Source of the DNA: Planctomycetaceae bacterium
GTDB lineage: Bacteria > Planctomycetota > Planctomycetia > Pirellulales > Pirellulaceae
Direction of reading: 5' to 3'
Assembly: GCA_024642205.1 (NCBI GenBank)
Contig: JAHEBQ010000023.1
Span: forward strand, 1-64,000
DNA length: 64,000 bases
Each line of letters opens with the position of its first letter. The stretch's first letter is position 1. Of the stretch, positions 9,712 through 19,012 are shown piece after piece. A program made the position numbers and the translations under genes. Under the pieces are notes generated by a model. It ran no database searches, was not told the DNA's origin, and was given only the letters and a program-made list of their open reading frames with translations.

Positions 9712-11397
9712 TTACGCCTCGCCGAGCTCGCCCGCTGCAAACTTTTCCAGCCATGAATCCAGATCGGGGTGCTCCAGGTGCGCGGTAACGTTCGCCTGAA
9801 ACTTCGAAGCAATGGCGAGCAACCGTTCATCGTCGTTCAAATGTCCGCTCAAAATTACTGGCCTGGGTGATTTGGCTCCATCCCGTTCCCGGTAGCCAAT
9901 GGGCATCACAACGGACGGATGTCCCGTGAAATTCGTTTGTACGAGATCGTTCATATTGACGAACACATCAACGCCGGCAATGGCATTCTCGAACTCCTTG
10001 ATCAGCAATGACCGTGATCGCTGGACTCTGACATAATCAACCGCCGAAATATATTGTGCGGCACGAAAACTCTCGTCCCAGGTGTTGAACCCTTCGGTAT
10101 GATCAGCCCGCAGCAGATCGTCAAATACGGTGGCTGCTTCCACGTCGATGATGGAAAATAGTGCCGAGAATGGCAGGCCTTTGGGTAGTTCGATTTCGAC
10201 CAACTCGCAGCCGAGATCCTTCAGGATTGCCAGTTCTTCGCGGTCCTCGTCGTTTTGACGCGCACTTTTCGCGTATCCGACTTTCAAGTGATCCAGTTTT
10301 TTGGTCGAGGGCCAATTGAATTCGAAATTGCCGGCCGTGAAGTCTTTTCCGTCCGCCCCATGGATCGCATCGAATACCAGGGCGCAGTCTTCGATCGAGC
10401 GACAAATCGGGCCGATCTTGTCGAGCGACCAGGACAGCGGCATACACCCATCGCGGCTGATGCGCCCGAATGTCGGACGCAACGCGGATGCACCGCAGCG
10501 AGTGGACGGCGAGATAATACTGCCAAGTGTTTCCGAGCCCAGAGTAAAACCAACCAGACCCGACACCACCGAACACGCCGAACCAGCCGATGATCCGCTC
10601 GACCCAATTTTTGGATTCCACGGGCATCGAGTCATTCCTCCAAACCACTGGTCGCCTTGAGCCAAGGCTCCAAGCGAGAGTTTGGCCACCAACACTGCAC
10701 CCGCCGATTCCAATCGTTCCGCCACGGTGGCGGTCGTGTCGAGTTCCCGATCTTTGTAATAGGGAATTCCCCAACTGGTCGGATATCCCTTGATCGCAAT
10801 CAGGTCCTTGGCTCCCCACGGAATCCCGTGCAGAGGTCCCCGGTACCTGCCAGCCGCAATTTCCCGGTCCGCTCTCGCCGCCTGTTCGAGAGCCAGTTCT
10901 TCGGTCAACGTTACGACGCATCGCAACATCGGTGAATATTTTTTTAGTCGTTTGAGGTAGATTTTCGTCAAGTCGACGCTGGAGATCTTTTGAGTTCGAA
11001 CCAACCAGGATAATCGGTGGACTGGCAGATAAGCGATCTCTTCTTCTGTTTCCGGCAAGAGAACAACCAGTGCCTCGGTCGGCTCGGCGTTCCTGGTAAC
11101 CGTTTCCAATCGCCTGAACTGTGATGTCGGTGCGAATTGGGTCGCCATCGGGACATCGTACGTTAGCCTGACCTTGCGAAGCTCTGCCATCGCAGATCCG
11201 GTCCGGCGTACGTTTTTCAGAATCTCTTCGCGCTGCGGCTCCGTCAACTCCAGGCCCGTAATCCATTCGGCTTGCTTAATTGAATCCACGCTGATTTCTT
11301 CCGCCGCGGCCAGCAAAGCAGCTGCGGAACGGTGAAACAAAGCAGTACCAATTCCGGTGGCTGCGAGGGACCTGAGCAAATTTCGACGGTCTAACAT
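9712..11397 (-). CDS. Amidase-signature hydrolase with Tat-like signal
   Basis: Amidase-signature enzyme of 561 residues. Ser-cisSer-Lys triad candidates are K197 (PWGAKDLIAIKG), S269/S270 in GSSGSSAGSACS, and nucleophile S293 in GSETLGSI. The N-terminus MLDRRNLLRSLAATGIG carries a twin-arginine and a hydrophobic stretch, so export by Tat is likely. About 130 residues precede the catalytic core. The ATG at 11397 gives the Tat signal; the TTG at 11409 is a poorer start. The family includes GatA, but an exported stand-alone copy without gatB or gatC is more likely a catabolic amidase. Residues in the signature differ from the common GGSSGGSA and DTGGS patterns. Substrate unknown. Confidence 0.85.
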   Translation of the reverse strand: MLDRRNLLRSLAATGIGTALFHRSAAALLAAAEEISVDSIKQAEWITGLELTEPQREEILKNVRRTGSAMAELRKVRLTYDVPMATQFAPTSQFRRLETVTRNAEPTEALVVLLPETEEEIAYLPVHRLSWLVRTQKISSVDLTKIYLKRLKKYSPMLRCVVTLTEELALEQAARADREIAAGRYRGPLHGIPWGAKDLIAIKGYPTSWGIPYYKDRELDTTATVAERLESAGAVLVAKLSLGALAQGDQWFGGMTRCPWNPKIGSSGSSAGSACSVVSGLVGFTLGSETLGSIISPSTRCGASALRPTFGRISRDGCMPLSWSLDKIGPICRSIEDCALVFDAIHGADGKDFTAGNFEFNWPSTKKLDHLKVGYAKSARQNDEDREELAILKDLGCELVEIELPKGLPFSALFSIIDVEAATVFDDLLRADHTEGFNTWDESFRAAQYISAVDYVRVQRSRSLLIKEFENAIAGVDVFVNMNDLVQTNFTGHPSVVMPIGYRERDGAKSPRPVILSGHLNDDERLLAIASKFQANVTAHLEHPDLDSWLEKFAAGELGEA

Positions 11398-11808
11398 TCG
11401 TGTTACCAACAGTTCGCATTTGGAAAAGGGTATATTATGATCAAAATTCGGACGTTAGCCACAGTTTTCACCTACTGAGATACGCGCACAATTCGTAAGC
11501 TCAGTTTGCTGGCTTTTAAGTCAGGGCGACATGAACTCGAAACTCACCAGTGTTCCGTCCGTTTCCGGACAGACCGTCATCTGGTGACTTTGATTCTACT
11601 CAAGACTGTTCCCACGCACCCCAACCAGAGGTACTCGACCAGACCGGAGGCTGAGAGGACGGGGGGGCTAAAAACCTCGGCTTTCTTGAAAAACCAACTT
11701 GACCTTCAAGAGTATTCTCGAATTCCAGGAATACGCAGGGCTATCTTCATTCATTTCAGGCGAATCCAAATTACTCGCCAAGAGTTGAATTCGCCTTCCC
11801 GGCCAACG
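11398..11808. other. Intergenic region upstream of the amidase gene
   Basis: Just over 400 bases that include the promoter side of the amidase gene. The short frames present on the plus strand lack domains and ribosome binding sites. A run of seven G residues occurs near 11661. I see nothing else. Confidence 0.4.
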
Positions 11809-12330
11809 TCACCGTCCAAGCCGCCATTCCAGTGTCAGAAGATGCAATTGGAATCCAGTTAAATCGGGGAAGTTCAAATTCAACAGGCAACGGATGCGTG
11901 CCAACGGCAGACATTCCAGGATCCACAACGCGACCGCGAATGGTCGTGAGACATTCAATTTCGAAAACTGGATTCCCAAAACGCAGTAAGTGGCAACAAT
12001 CATGAAGAACCCGGCTCCACGTCCGTGATCGGATAGATCGACAAGAAACTCGCCGGAAAACATGATGTCGCGTACGGAATTCAAGCCGGTCAGTGTAAGC
12101 AACGCTGCAGAGTTCAATCCAAATCATCCGTTGGCGATCCAGCCAAAACCAGGGTGGAGACAGCGATGGGCACGATGCCCGTCGGCGTTCGCTGGACGAA
12201 AGGGAAAGCGTGCGGTTCGGCAAGGTCCCAAGCGGTGGTAATGTCGATTGAACTCAACGTGGTTTCGAAGTTTGTAAAACTCCGTCGAATCACTTCGCCA
12301 AGAGAAAAGTCTGCAAATGGAGGTACATGA
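11809..12330 (-). pseudogene. Decayed TDT-family (tellurite resistance/dicarboxylate) transporter gene
   Basis: No single frame covers this stretch, but two minus-strand frames read as membrane protein. One (about 12120-12330) contains WDLAEPHAFPFVQRTPTGIV followed by PIAVSTLVLAG, which fits the TDT opening pattern P-x-x-F-x-x-V-x-x-TGIV-x-IA. After a stop and frame change, the next (11809-12117) gives VDLSDHGRGAGFFMIVATY and CVLGIQF, then FAVALWIL, matching the second TDT helix region. The C-terminal half is missing or scrambled. These positions follow the expected order, so I read it as a pseudogene, not chance. Family identification rests on motif memory. Confidence 0.5.
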
Positions 12331-12710
12331 TGGCGTTAAGAAGCCAGGTTGTTCACGTCCAGGTGAATCGGAGGACACCTGCTAAACCGGCAGAACGGAA
12401 CGAAAAAAGTACGAGTTCGCCTCCTTCATGCACCCCAAGTTTCGGTTGAGAACGACTCTCCCTGCAAAGCAGATTTCGGTTTTTCGGTCGCCTTCCTCCA
12501 TGGGTGACGAATTTGGACAATCCGGCGTACAAACAGGTCGCCGGATACGCCTCCACAGAAAACAGTGTGCCTGGCTCGTCATCAAATATCGACTCGGCGC
12601 AGGACTGAAATCTTGGCCGATCGCAAAGCTTCGACCGAGTCCTGCCGGTTGATGACCCTGTCTCGTCCGACGACTCAACTTACCAACCTGGCAACTTCAA
12701 ATGCAAAAGA
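12331..12710. other. Non-coding stretch upstream of the decayed transporter
   Basis: About 380 bases between the transporter remnant and the 3' end of the HAD gene. Frames on the minus strand may contain a further scrambled piece of the same remnant (for instance ELVLFSFRSAGLAGVLRF), but I cannot align it to anything. Confidence 0.3.
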
Positions 12711-13352
12711 TCAGGACAGTACCTCGATCAAATCAACCAGGGAATGAACGAATGGAACTTTGTTCGTTGGAATTTGGTCGGGACTCGGGGAATAGCCGAT
12801 AACCTGCATGTTTGCCGCCAACCCGGCGTCGATTCCGGCCAAGCTGTCTTCGATGACAACACATCGCGAAACTTCAACGCTCATTTTGCCGGCAGCAAAG
12901 AAAAAGAGATCCGGTTCAGGTTTCCAGGAGTTAATGTCATATGCGCTGAACGTCCGATGGGCTTGGAAGTAACGGTCCAGGCCGGTCGTGGTCAGGTTGA
13001 TTTTTATCTTGTCCTGCGGCGCGTTGGAAGCGACGCAGAATTGACGGGTTATCGCTCCAAGCAACTCGTGTGCGCCTGAAATTGCCCGCACTTCCCGTCG
13101 CAAAGCAATCGCCTGGCGCTGCCGAAAGTCGTCACAAAATGACGTCGGCAAACCGGAACCCAATCGCGATTCCAGCTCGGCAACAATACCGGGCATGTCA
13201 CGGCCAACAAACAGCGGCAGTGCTTCTTCGAAGGCCAAATCCAGGCCGAATTCATTGACAAAATCGACCAGTACGTTGACGGTAATCGGTTCACTGTCAA
13301 CCAAAGTTCCGTCACAGTCGAAGATGATTGCATCAAAGTCTGGATTGATCAT
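12711..13352 (-). CDS. HAD-superfamily phosphatase (phosphoglycolate phosphatase-like)
   Basis: HAD subfamily IA hydrolase of 213 residues. Motif I is DAIIFDCDGTLVDSE with nucleophile D12 and acid/base D14; motif II is the CVASNAP region; motif III/IV is SWKPEPDLF followed by CVVIEDSLAGIDAG. The alpha-helical cap sits between motifs I and II (residues about 20-85). Members remove phosphate from phosphoglycolate, beta-phosphoglucose or other small sugar phosphates; the VFGR-like cap segment PLFVGRDMPGI leans toward a sugar-phosphate role. Cytoplasmic. Stands alone. Class is certain, substrate is not. Confidence 0.88.
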   Translation of the reverse strand: MINPDFDAIIFDCDGTLVDSEPITVNVLVDFVNEFGLDLAFEEALPLFVGRDMPGIVAELESRLGSGLPTSFCDDFRQRQAIALRREVRAISGAHELLGAITRQFCVASNAPQDKIKINLTTTGLDRYFQAHRTFSAYDINSWKPEPDLFFFAAGKMSVEVSRCVVIEDSLAGIDAGLAANMQVIGYSPSPDQIPTNKVPFVHSLVDLIEVLS

Positions 13353-13689
13353 ATCCCGGGGAGTTCTCGCTCGCCGCCTCGTCCAATCTCAGGATTGAAA
13401 GGAAATGCGGCTCGTGTTTTAAGATTGGCGGTTGGGTCAATACTCGAAGGACAGGGAACCGAGCCTAGCAGATTGCCTCGAGTAATCGAAGGATATGGAT
13501 CCATTCGGCCCGAGGTTCCCGTTCGGCCTCCAAGAATTAGGCTCAACCGGACTTGCCGGTTACCGGATTCGGCTCACGTTAGCCAAGCTCTATTCGAACT
13601 CATCGATCAACGTCTCACGGATCGGATTCCGGGTAGACGCTGACATCAGGCGATTTGCCAATCGCGTGCCATGACGCACCGTTGCCGGG
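13353..13689. other. Intergenic region
   Basis: About 340 bases between two minus-strand genes. The open frames on both strands are short and give arginine/proline-rich translations without any domain. It probably holds the HAD gene promoter. No repeat or hairpin stood out. Confidence 0.4.
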
Positions 13690-15015
13690 TCAATTTGATT
13701 CCACCCAGACGGGTTTGATCAACAACATGACCCGGGACTTGGAAGTTTTCAATCGATTTCCTTTTGACTTTTGGGATCCTGACTGGATGACGCGCTCAAA
13801 TACGGGATCAATGAACAGGGTGTGGCCTTCTTCGACCAGGGTTGAGAGATGAACCTGTTTGAGCTTTTGTTCCGGAACCTGCAGCGTCACGGAGGTCGCG
13901 GTTTTTTCCGAGCCAGCTAATGGTCCATTTCGTTTGAAATCGGAATAGCCGAATGTTTCCACTGACTCGATTTCCGATAATGCCAGATCGGCGTCGAGTC
14001 GAATTTTCCCGTTTTCTCCGGTTGCCCGTAGCATCAACATCGTTCCCTCCTCGATTGGCTGGACAACAGGCTGGTGAGCGATTGCAAACTCGCCTTCCAC
14101 CCGATTTACGCCAACCACGAACGGTCTTGTTGACGCGTCGGCAATTCCGGCCGTCTGTCCGGGCAGCACGACGAAAGTCGGCGCGACGGTAACGCTGCTT
14201 TTTTCGTCTGATTCCAGGGATTCGATCAGTTTTTTTACGCCGGTGTCATCGAGTCGTCCCATGAAGGTCGGGTAGACTTTGGTTCGCGTTTCCGTTGCCA
14301 CGACAAACGTACCGCCGGTCTGTGATGTCTGATTCTCGTTGGCCGATTCATTCTGGTAGCTCGCAGTCGTCGCGTAAGGAGTCGCTTGGGGAATCTTGTT
14401 ATTGAAGGAATCGAACGATCCGGGCACCATTAGACTTCGGAATGTCTCGGAGTCTTCTGCCGGAATTCCGAGAAAGTGAATCTCGATCGAGAGGTTTCTT
14501 TTTCCGTTCTCAAGGCACAATAAATTCAGCGGAAGTGCCTCAAAAAACTTCTGTGGCGCACTGATTCGATAAATATCCTGTTTGACGATCGAATAGATTG
14601 CCTGCGCTCCTACCATCGGTCGAGCGTTTTTGTCATGAAGTGGGACCATCTTCAGGAATGAAACCGTTTCGGCGAACGCTTCGTTGAGCGAACATTTATT
14701 GTAGGCCGCATATTTTCGCAATGTCTTTTTCAGGTCAATTTCCTTGGTGACCAGAGCCTGAGACGTCGACGGCGATGCCGGCAAGGGGGACGACAACCAG
14801 ACACCGTTGACCTGTTGAGCCTGATTCAACTGGTTGATTAACGGTGTCGTCGCGGAAAACCGGGACAGCGGAGAAGGCTCCATCGGACTGGGAGGTACGG
14901 TTGTCAGCGTCTGATTTGTTTCTCGAATTTGCCCCAATCCGATATTTGTCTGCAGGCATGTTACTCCCAAAATCAAGGAGAAAAACCAAAACGCGCAACT
15001 TGAATCCCTTCTCAT
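13690..15015 (-). CDS. Secretin-domain-like secreted protein
   Basis: Protein of 441 residues with a signal peptide (CAFWFFSLILGVTCL). The N-terminal half is low in recognisable features and Ser/Thr/Gln-rich in part. The C-terminal third resembles the secretin core of GspD/PilQ/PulD proteins: VTVAPTFVVLPGQTAGIAD, RPFVVGVNRVEG, and a final strand segment LVEEGHTLFIDPVF followed by SRVMLLIKPVWVESN. It lacks a full secretin pore length and any N-domain I can identify. The ATG at 15015 is preceded by GAGGAG at five bases; the GTG at 15018 would sit too close to it. Likely periplasmic or outer-membrane. The GspF-like gene at 8677 might belong to the same system, but they are not adjacent. Confidence 0.7.
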   Translation of the reverse strand: MRRDSSCAFWFFSLILGVTCLQTNIGLGQIRETNQTLTTVPPSPMEPSPLSRFSATTPLINQLNQAQQVNGVWLSSPLPASPSTSQALVTKEIDLKKTLRKYAAYNKCSLNEAFAETVSFLKMVPLHDKNARPMVGAQAIYSIVKQDIYRISAPQKFFEALPLNLLCLENGKRNLSIEIHFLGIPAEDSETFRSLMVPGSFDSFNNKIPQATPYATTASYQNESANENQTSQTGGTFVVATETRTKVYPTFMGRLDDTGVKKLIESLESDEKSSVTVAPTFVVLPGQTAGIADASTRPFVVGVNRVEGEFAIAHQPVVQPIEEGTMLMLRATGENGKIRLDADLALSEIESVETFGYSDFKRNGPLAGSEKTATSVTLQVPEQKLKQVHLSTLVEEGHTLFIDPVFERVIQSGSQKSKGNRLKTSKSRVMLLIKPVWVESN

Positions 15016-15517
15016 CACAGCTCCTCAGTAAGACAAATGGCTACCGGAATTCCTGTTTTTAATGGATGGTCTCAAAATTCACCAAGTCCAATATCGAGGT
15101 CACGGCGACTGCGGCGATGCGAAGCCTCGAAACGCCAGGCTTCAGGCCCGTGTCGCGTTTCCTGAAGCCCTTGTGGAAGCCGGGTCAGACGCTGCGATAA
15201 ATGTTGTTTTGGCGGCAAATAACCGTCTCCGGTTACCGCCTGGACGAAGTCAAATCGAACTTGCGACCGAGGCTCACATCCGATCCACTGAAACGGATTC
15301 GGCGGCTCGCCAGCCGGGGTACCAGGGTCTGCCACGATCACGATAAATCCCGAGGTTCTATGGCAAAATTTCGCTCCAAAAGCACTTACGGGAATCAACT
15401 TTATCGGGTAAAATCTCCGGGTTCAGTCGCCGCAGCCAGGCGACAACCCCCATTTGGTTTCGCAGTCCGGCCAGCGGTCCCCCACTTGCCGGATTTTTAT
15501 TTATACCCACACGATCG
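15016..15517. other. Intergenic region between divergent genes
   Basis: About 500 bases between the secretin-like gene and ffh, which are divergent. Longer frames here are shadow-like, with no domain. I looked for the 4.5S/SRP RNA core (the GGAAG loop with AGCAG) because ffh is adjacent, and did not find it on either strand. Short inverted pieces such as gcttcagg/cctgaagc occur at about 15138-15167 and could form a hairpin. Confidence 0.4.
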
Positions 15518-17002
15518 ATGTTCGACTCATTACAAGACGGCCTCAAGGGTGCTTTCAAGTCGCTGCGCGGTAAGGGCAAGCTGACCGAGAGCAATATGCG
15601 CGACGGGCTCAAGCTCGTTGAGACGTCGCTCCTTGAGGCAGACGTCAGTATCGACGTGATTCGGGCGTTCATGGATCGCGTCACTGAGCAAGCACTTGGT
15701 GAAAAAGTTCTGCTGGCACTCAATCCGTCGGAACAATTGGTCAAGATCGTCTACGAAGAATTGGTCCAACTACTCGGCCCGGTTGGGGACGACCTGCGTT
15801 TGGACCAGGAAGTCAACATCATCATGATGTGTGGCTTGCAAGGCTCGGGTAAGACGACGACTTGTGGCAAACTGGCTCGACTGTTGCAGCGGGAAGCAAA
15901 AATCACACCGTTGCTTTGTGCTGCCGACCTTCAACGACCGGCTGCGATCGACCAGTTGAGCGTGTTGGGGGAATCATTGGGTGTCCCGGTCTATTTCGAC
16001 AAAGAAGAAAAAGATCCAATCAAGGTTTGCCGGGCAGCCGTTGCCCAAGCCAGGGCCAACAAAAACCCCGTTGTGATTCTTGACACTGCAGGGCGTCTGG
16101 CCATTGACGAAGAGTTGATGGAGCAGTTGAAGTCAATCGACCGCGAAGTCCAACCTCATTACGTTTTTCTGGTCGTTGATGGGATGACCGGACAGGACGC
16201 TGTCAAAAGTGCGGGCGCCTTCCACGAAGCGCTCGAACTCAACGGCGTGGTCATGACGAAACTCGACGGTGACGCGCGCGGCGGTGCGTTGTTGTCGGTC
16301 AAACATGTCACCGGGGTTCCGATCCGGTTTCTGGGAACCGGCGAGCACCTCGAAGATATCGAGATCTTTCGACCCGACGGAATGGCCAGCCGAATTCTCG
16401 GCATGGGCGACATGGTTGCGTTGGCACAGCAGGCTCAAAATCTGGTTGATGAAGACGAGCAACGGCGGATGCAGGAGGCCCTTGAAAAGGGCCAGTTTAC
16501 GCTTGATGATTTTCGAAATCACATGCAGAAAATGGCCAAACCAGGCCTGATGCAGAAAATGATGGGGTTGCTTCCCGGCATGCCCAACATGAGCGAAATC
16601 AACGAGATGATGAACCAGGGCGATACTTCCAAGCAAATCAAGCAAATGGTCGGCATCATCGACAGTATGACGCCTGTCGAACGCCGGAATCCCAAAATCA
16701 TTGATCCCAGTCGCCGACAACGAATCGCCGTTGGTTCCGGCGTACAACCCAAACAGGTCAGTGAGTTAATCAAACAATATGATACGATGAAGCCGATGCT
16801 GACCGGGATGGCCGGCATGGGGGTTGGTGATCGAATGAAGCAGATGCAGGATCTGCAATCGCAAATGATGGATCCATCCCGCGGAATGCCGAAAACCAAA
16901 AAGCACACCGGTAAACGACTGACACCCAAAGAAAAAAAGCAACAGGCCAAAGAGCGCGAGAAGCGATTGCGGCAACTACGGCGGGAAAAAAAGAACAAAT
17001 AA
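15518..17002 (+). CDS. ffh: Signal recognition particle protein Ffh
   Basis: SRP54 homologue of 494 residues that binds signal peptides and SRP RNA and delivers ribosomes to FtsY. N-terminal helical bundle at residues 1-95; GTPase domain with P-loop CGLQGSGKTTT (about 105-115), then ADLQRPAAIDQL, DTAGRLAIDE, TKLDGDARGG and a GTGEHLEDIEIF closing motif; a Met-rich M domain begins near residue 325 (MQKMAKPGLMQKMMGLLPGM) with the RNA-binding RRQRIAVGSG segment. The C-terminus is a strongly basic, Lys-rich tail. The start at 15518 fits the conserved MFDSLQDGL opening. Lies upstream of rpsP, trmD and rplS, a common arrangement. Confidence 0.97.
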   Translation: MFDSLQDGLKGAFKSLRGKGKLTESNMRDGLKLVETSLLEADVSIDVIRAFMDRVTEQALGEKVLLALNPSEQLVKIVYEELVQLLGPVGDDLRLDQEVNIIMMCGLQGSGKTTTCGKLARLLQREAKITPLLCAADLQRPAAIDQLSVLGESLGVPVYFDKEEKDPIKVCRAAVAQARANKNPVVILDTAGRLAIDEELMEQLKSIDREVQPHYVFLVVDGMTGQDAVKSAGAFHEALELNGVVMTKLDGDARGGALLSVKHVTGVPIRFLGTGEHLEDIEIFRPDGMASRILGMGDMVALAQQAQNLVDEDEQRRMQEALEKGQFTLDDFRNHMQKMAKPGLMQKMMGLLPGMPNMSEINEMMNQGDTSKQIKQMVGIIDSMTPVERRNPKIIDPSRRQRIAVGSGVQPKQVSELIKQYDTMKPMLTGMAGMGVGDRMKQMQDLQSQMMDPSRGMPKTKKHTGKRLTPKEKKQQAKEREKRLRQLRREKKNK

Positions 17003-17345
17003 TCGCGACTCGAATCCAGGACGGGATGCGTCGTGCGTTGTCCGGTATTCGAAATGGCGACACCGGATTCGATCCCGATGGCCATGATTTACATTGCACG
17101 ACAAAGGATCATTCATCCCGTTTGATCCAAGATTGTATTTTGAAGTAGTAACAGAGACCGCGCGATCGGTTATCGTGACAGATCGGCAATAACCAGAACG
17201 GTTCATCTTCCCAGCGAAGAGGCCACTGATCTTGACGGACAAATTCTGAGTTGGCATCTCAAGTCCGGGATGCCATCCTGGTTTTTCCAATCAAGACAAT
17301 GGTCAGGACTAATGTTTAATCACTTGATTGAAGAAAGAGGAAAAA
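17003..17345. other. Intergenic region ahead of rpsP
   Basis: About 340 bases between ffh and rpsP. It may be a 5' leader with a promoter for the ribosomal genes. I see no clear terminator after ffh, so read-through is possible. Open frames on the minus strand are shadows. Confidence 0.4.
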
Positions 17346-17831
17346 GTGGCAGTAAAAATTCGTTTGAAAAAATTGGGTCGTGCTCATCGGCCTTTCTTTC
17401 GTGTTTGTGCGATGGACCAGCGATCGCCGCGTGATGGTCGCGTCATCGAACAGCTTGGCACGTACGACCCGATGGTTCCTGATACCGACGCCCGGGCCAT
17501 CCTCAATGGGGAGCGGATCAAGTATTGGTTAAGCGTTGGTGCACAGCCGACTCCCAAGGTTGCGACCTTGATCAAGAAATACGGCGTCGAAGGAACTCAC
17601 CTTGAGGCGCAGGCCACCGCAATTGCGAAACTATCCGGTCGTCGGGCAGTCGCCATTGAATCGGCGCGCGCTGCAGCAGCCAAAGTCGAAATGCCGAAGG
17701 CCGAGCCGGAACCGAAGCCTGAGGATGTGGCTGTGGAAGCGACGGCCGAAGGCGAAACTCCGGAGGCTCCTGCGGAGCAAGCTGCCACCGAAGCGGTTGC
17801 CGAACCGGCGACTGAAGAAAAGGCCGAGTAA
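17346..17831 (+). CDS. rpsP: 30S ribosomal protein S16 with long C-terminal extension
   Basis: Ribosomal protein S16 of 161 residues. The first ~85 residues are the conserved S16 fold: VKIRLKKLGRAHRPFFRVC, MDQRSPRDGRVIEQLGTYDP, and the ERIKYWLSVGAQPTPKVATL segment. The remaining ~75 residues form an Ala/Glu/Pro-rich acidic tail, longer than in most bacteria. I set the start at the GTG at 17346 because AGAGGA lies six bases upstream and the family begins MAVKIRL; the TTG at 17328 would put the start inside the ribosome binding site. Six bases separate its stop from trmD, and the usual rimM gene is absent between them. Confidence 0.96.
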   Translation: MAVKIRLKKLGRAHRPFFRVCAMDQRSPRDGRVIEQLGTYDPMVPDTDARAILNGERIKYWLSVGAQPTPKVATLIKKYGVEGTHLEAQATAIAKLSGRRAVAIESARAAAAKVEMPKAEPEPKPEDVAVEATAEGETPEAPAEQAATEAVAEPATEEKAE

Positions 17832-17837
17832 ATACTC

Positions 17838-18524
17838 ATGCGTTTTGACATACTCACTTTGTTCCCGGAGATGTTTCCGGGATACATGAGCCAGAGTATT
17901 TTGAATAAATCCATTGAACGGGGACTGGTTGAAATCCACGTTCACAATATGCGGGACTGGGCGGAAGGTCGACACCATAAAATCGACGATACGCCCTTCG
18001 GTGGCGGACCGGGAATGATCTTGATGGTCGAGCCGGTGGTCAACTGTGTCCGCGATGTGCAGGCGATGGCTTCCCAACCGGGAACGGTCATCGTGACGAC
18101 GCCTCAAGGCCAACGGTTGAACCAACCGATGGTCGAGGAGTTGGCGGTCAACCAACGAATGATTTTACTGTGTGGGCGGTATGAAGGGTTCGATCAACGT
18201 GTGATCGACGTGCTTCGTCCGCTTGAGGTTTCGATCGGAGACTACATCCTCAACGGCGGCGAAGTCGCTTCGATGGTGTTGGTCGACAGCCTTGTCCGCA
18301 TGGTGCCGGGTGTACTGGGCGATGAGCAAAGTAGCTGGGATGACTCGTTTTCACGAGGAAACCGGTTACTCGAGTATCCTCAATACACGCGACCGCGGGA
18401 TTTCGAGGGCCACCAGGTCCCTGAAATCCTCCTTAGTGGCAATCATGGTGAAATTGAGCGTTGGCGCAAAGCCAAAAGTTTGGAGAATACAAGGGATAAA
18501 CGTAGCGATCTGTTGGATGAATGA
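17838..18524 (+). CDS. trmD: tRNA (guanine-N1)-methyltransferase TrmD
   Basis: SPOUT-class methyltransferase of 228 residues that makes m1G37 in tRNAs and prevents frameshifting. The opening MRFDILTLFPEMFPGYM, HKIDDTPFGGGPGM, the deep-knot motif LLCGRYEGFDQRVID, and IGDYILNGGE are all canonical, as is EYPQYTRPRDFEG. Its start lies six bases after rpsP with no strong ribosome binding site, suggesting coupled translation. It is followed after 82 bases by rplS. Cytoplasmic and normally essential. Confidence 0.97.
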   Translation: MRFDILTLFPEMFPGYMSQSILNKSIERGLVEIHVHNMRDWAEGRHHKIDDTPFGGGPGMILMVEPVVNCVRDVQAMASQPGTVIVTTPQGQRLNQPMVEELAVNQRMILLCGRYEGFDQRVIDVLRPLEVSIGDYILNGGEVASMVLVDSLVRMVPGVLGDEQSSWDDSFSRGNRLLEYPQYTRPRDFEGHQVPEILLSGNHGEIERWRKAKSLENTRDKRSDLLDE

Positions 18525-18606
18525 TTCCAATCGATCCACTTGGTCAGAGATTACAAAACAACATTCGAACGCGTCAATCGAACGCGAAATACCAGAGGAT
18601 AAAAAG

Positions 18607-18957
18607 ATGTCTCACAAAATCATGGAACTTGTCGAAAAAGACAGTTTGAAGTCGGAAACACCCGAATTCGAAATCGGCGATACCGTTGACGTTCATTGCA
18701 AGATCCTGGAAGGGCAAAAGTCCCGTACCCAGGTCTTCACGGGAACCGTCATCGGCCGCAGCGGAACGGGTATCCGCGAAATGTTCATCGTCCGACGAAT
18801 CGTCGCCGGCCAAGGGGTCGAACGGAAGTTTCCGGTTCACTCACCCCGAATCGAGAAAATCGAAGTCAAGCGGTCTTCGATTGTCAAACGAGCCAAACTC
18901 TATTACCTTCGTGACCGCGTGGGTAAAGCCGTTCGTTTGAAAGAACGTCGCAAGTAA
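18607..18957 (+). CDS. rplS: 50S ribosomal protein L19
   Basis: Ribosomal protein of 116 residues at the 30S-50S interface. Typical L19 elements are FEIGDTVDVHCKILEGQKSR, VFTGTVIGRSGTGIREMFIV, RKFPVHSPRIEKIEV and the final RAKLYYLRDRVGKAVRLKER. I use the ATG at 18607, preceded by AGAGGA; an open frame continues upstream into trmD but it is not homologous. It is the last gene of the ffh-rpsP-trmD-rplS block, with a terminator 26 bases downstream. Confidence 0.97.
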   Translation: MSHKIMELVEKDSLKSETPEFEIGDTVDVHCKILEGQKSRTQVFTGTVIGRSGTGIREMFIVRRIVAGQGVERKFPVHSPRIEKIEVKRSSIVKRAKLYYLRDRVGKAVRLKERRK

Positions 18958-18983
18958 TCCGATATCCAACGATTGTCATCAAG

Positions 18984-19012
18984 GCCAGGCGAGGAAATTG
19001 CCTGGCTTTTTT
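18984..19012 (+). terminator. Rho-independent terminator after rplS
   Basis: A perfect seven-base stem (gccaggc/gcctggc) with a nine-base loop is followed at once by six T residues. It lies 26 bases after the rplS stop and closes the ribosomal block. Confidence 0.9.

Noticed and set aside
13349-13643. Small frames on both strands between the HAD and secretin-like genes
   Set aside because: No ribosome binding site, no domain, and an arginine/proline-rich composition typical of non-coding sequence.
15062-15398. Possible SRP RNA or small gene upstream of ffh
   Set aside because: The conserved SRP RNA loop sequence is not present on either strand, and the open frames have no domain.
17328-17345. 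TTG at 17328 as the S16 start
   Set aside because: It would put the ribosome binding site AGAGGA within the coding sequence and add six residues before the conserved S16 N-terminus.
18223-18606. Long N-terminal extension of the L19 frame
   Set aside because: It overlaps trmD in a different frame, has no L19 homology, and a good ribosome binding site precedes the ATG at 18607.
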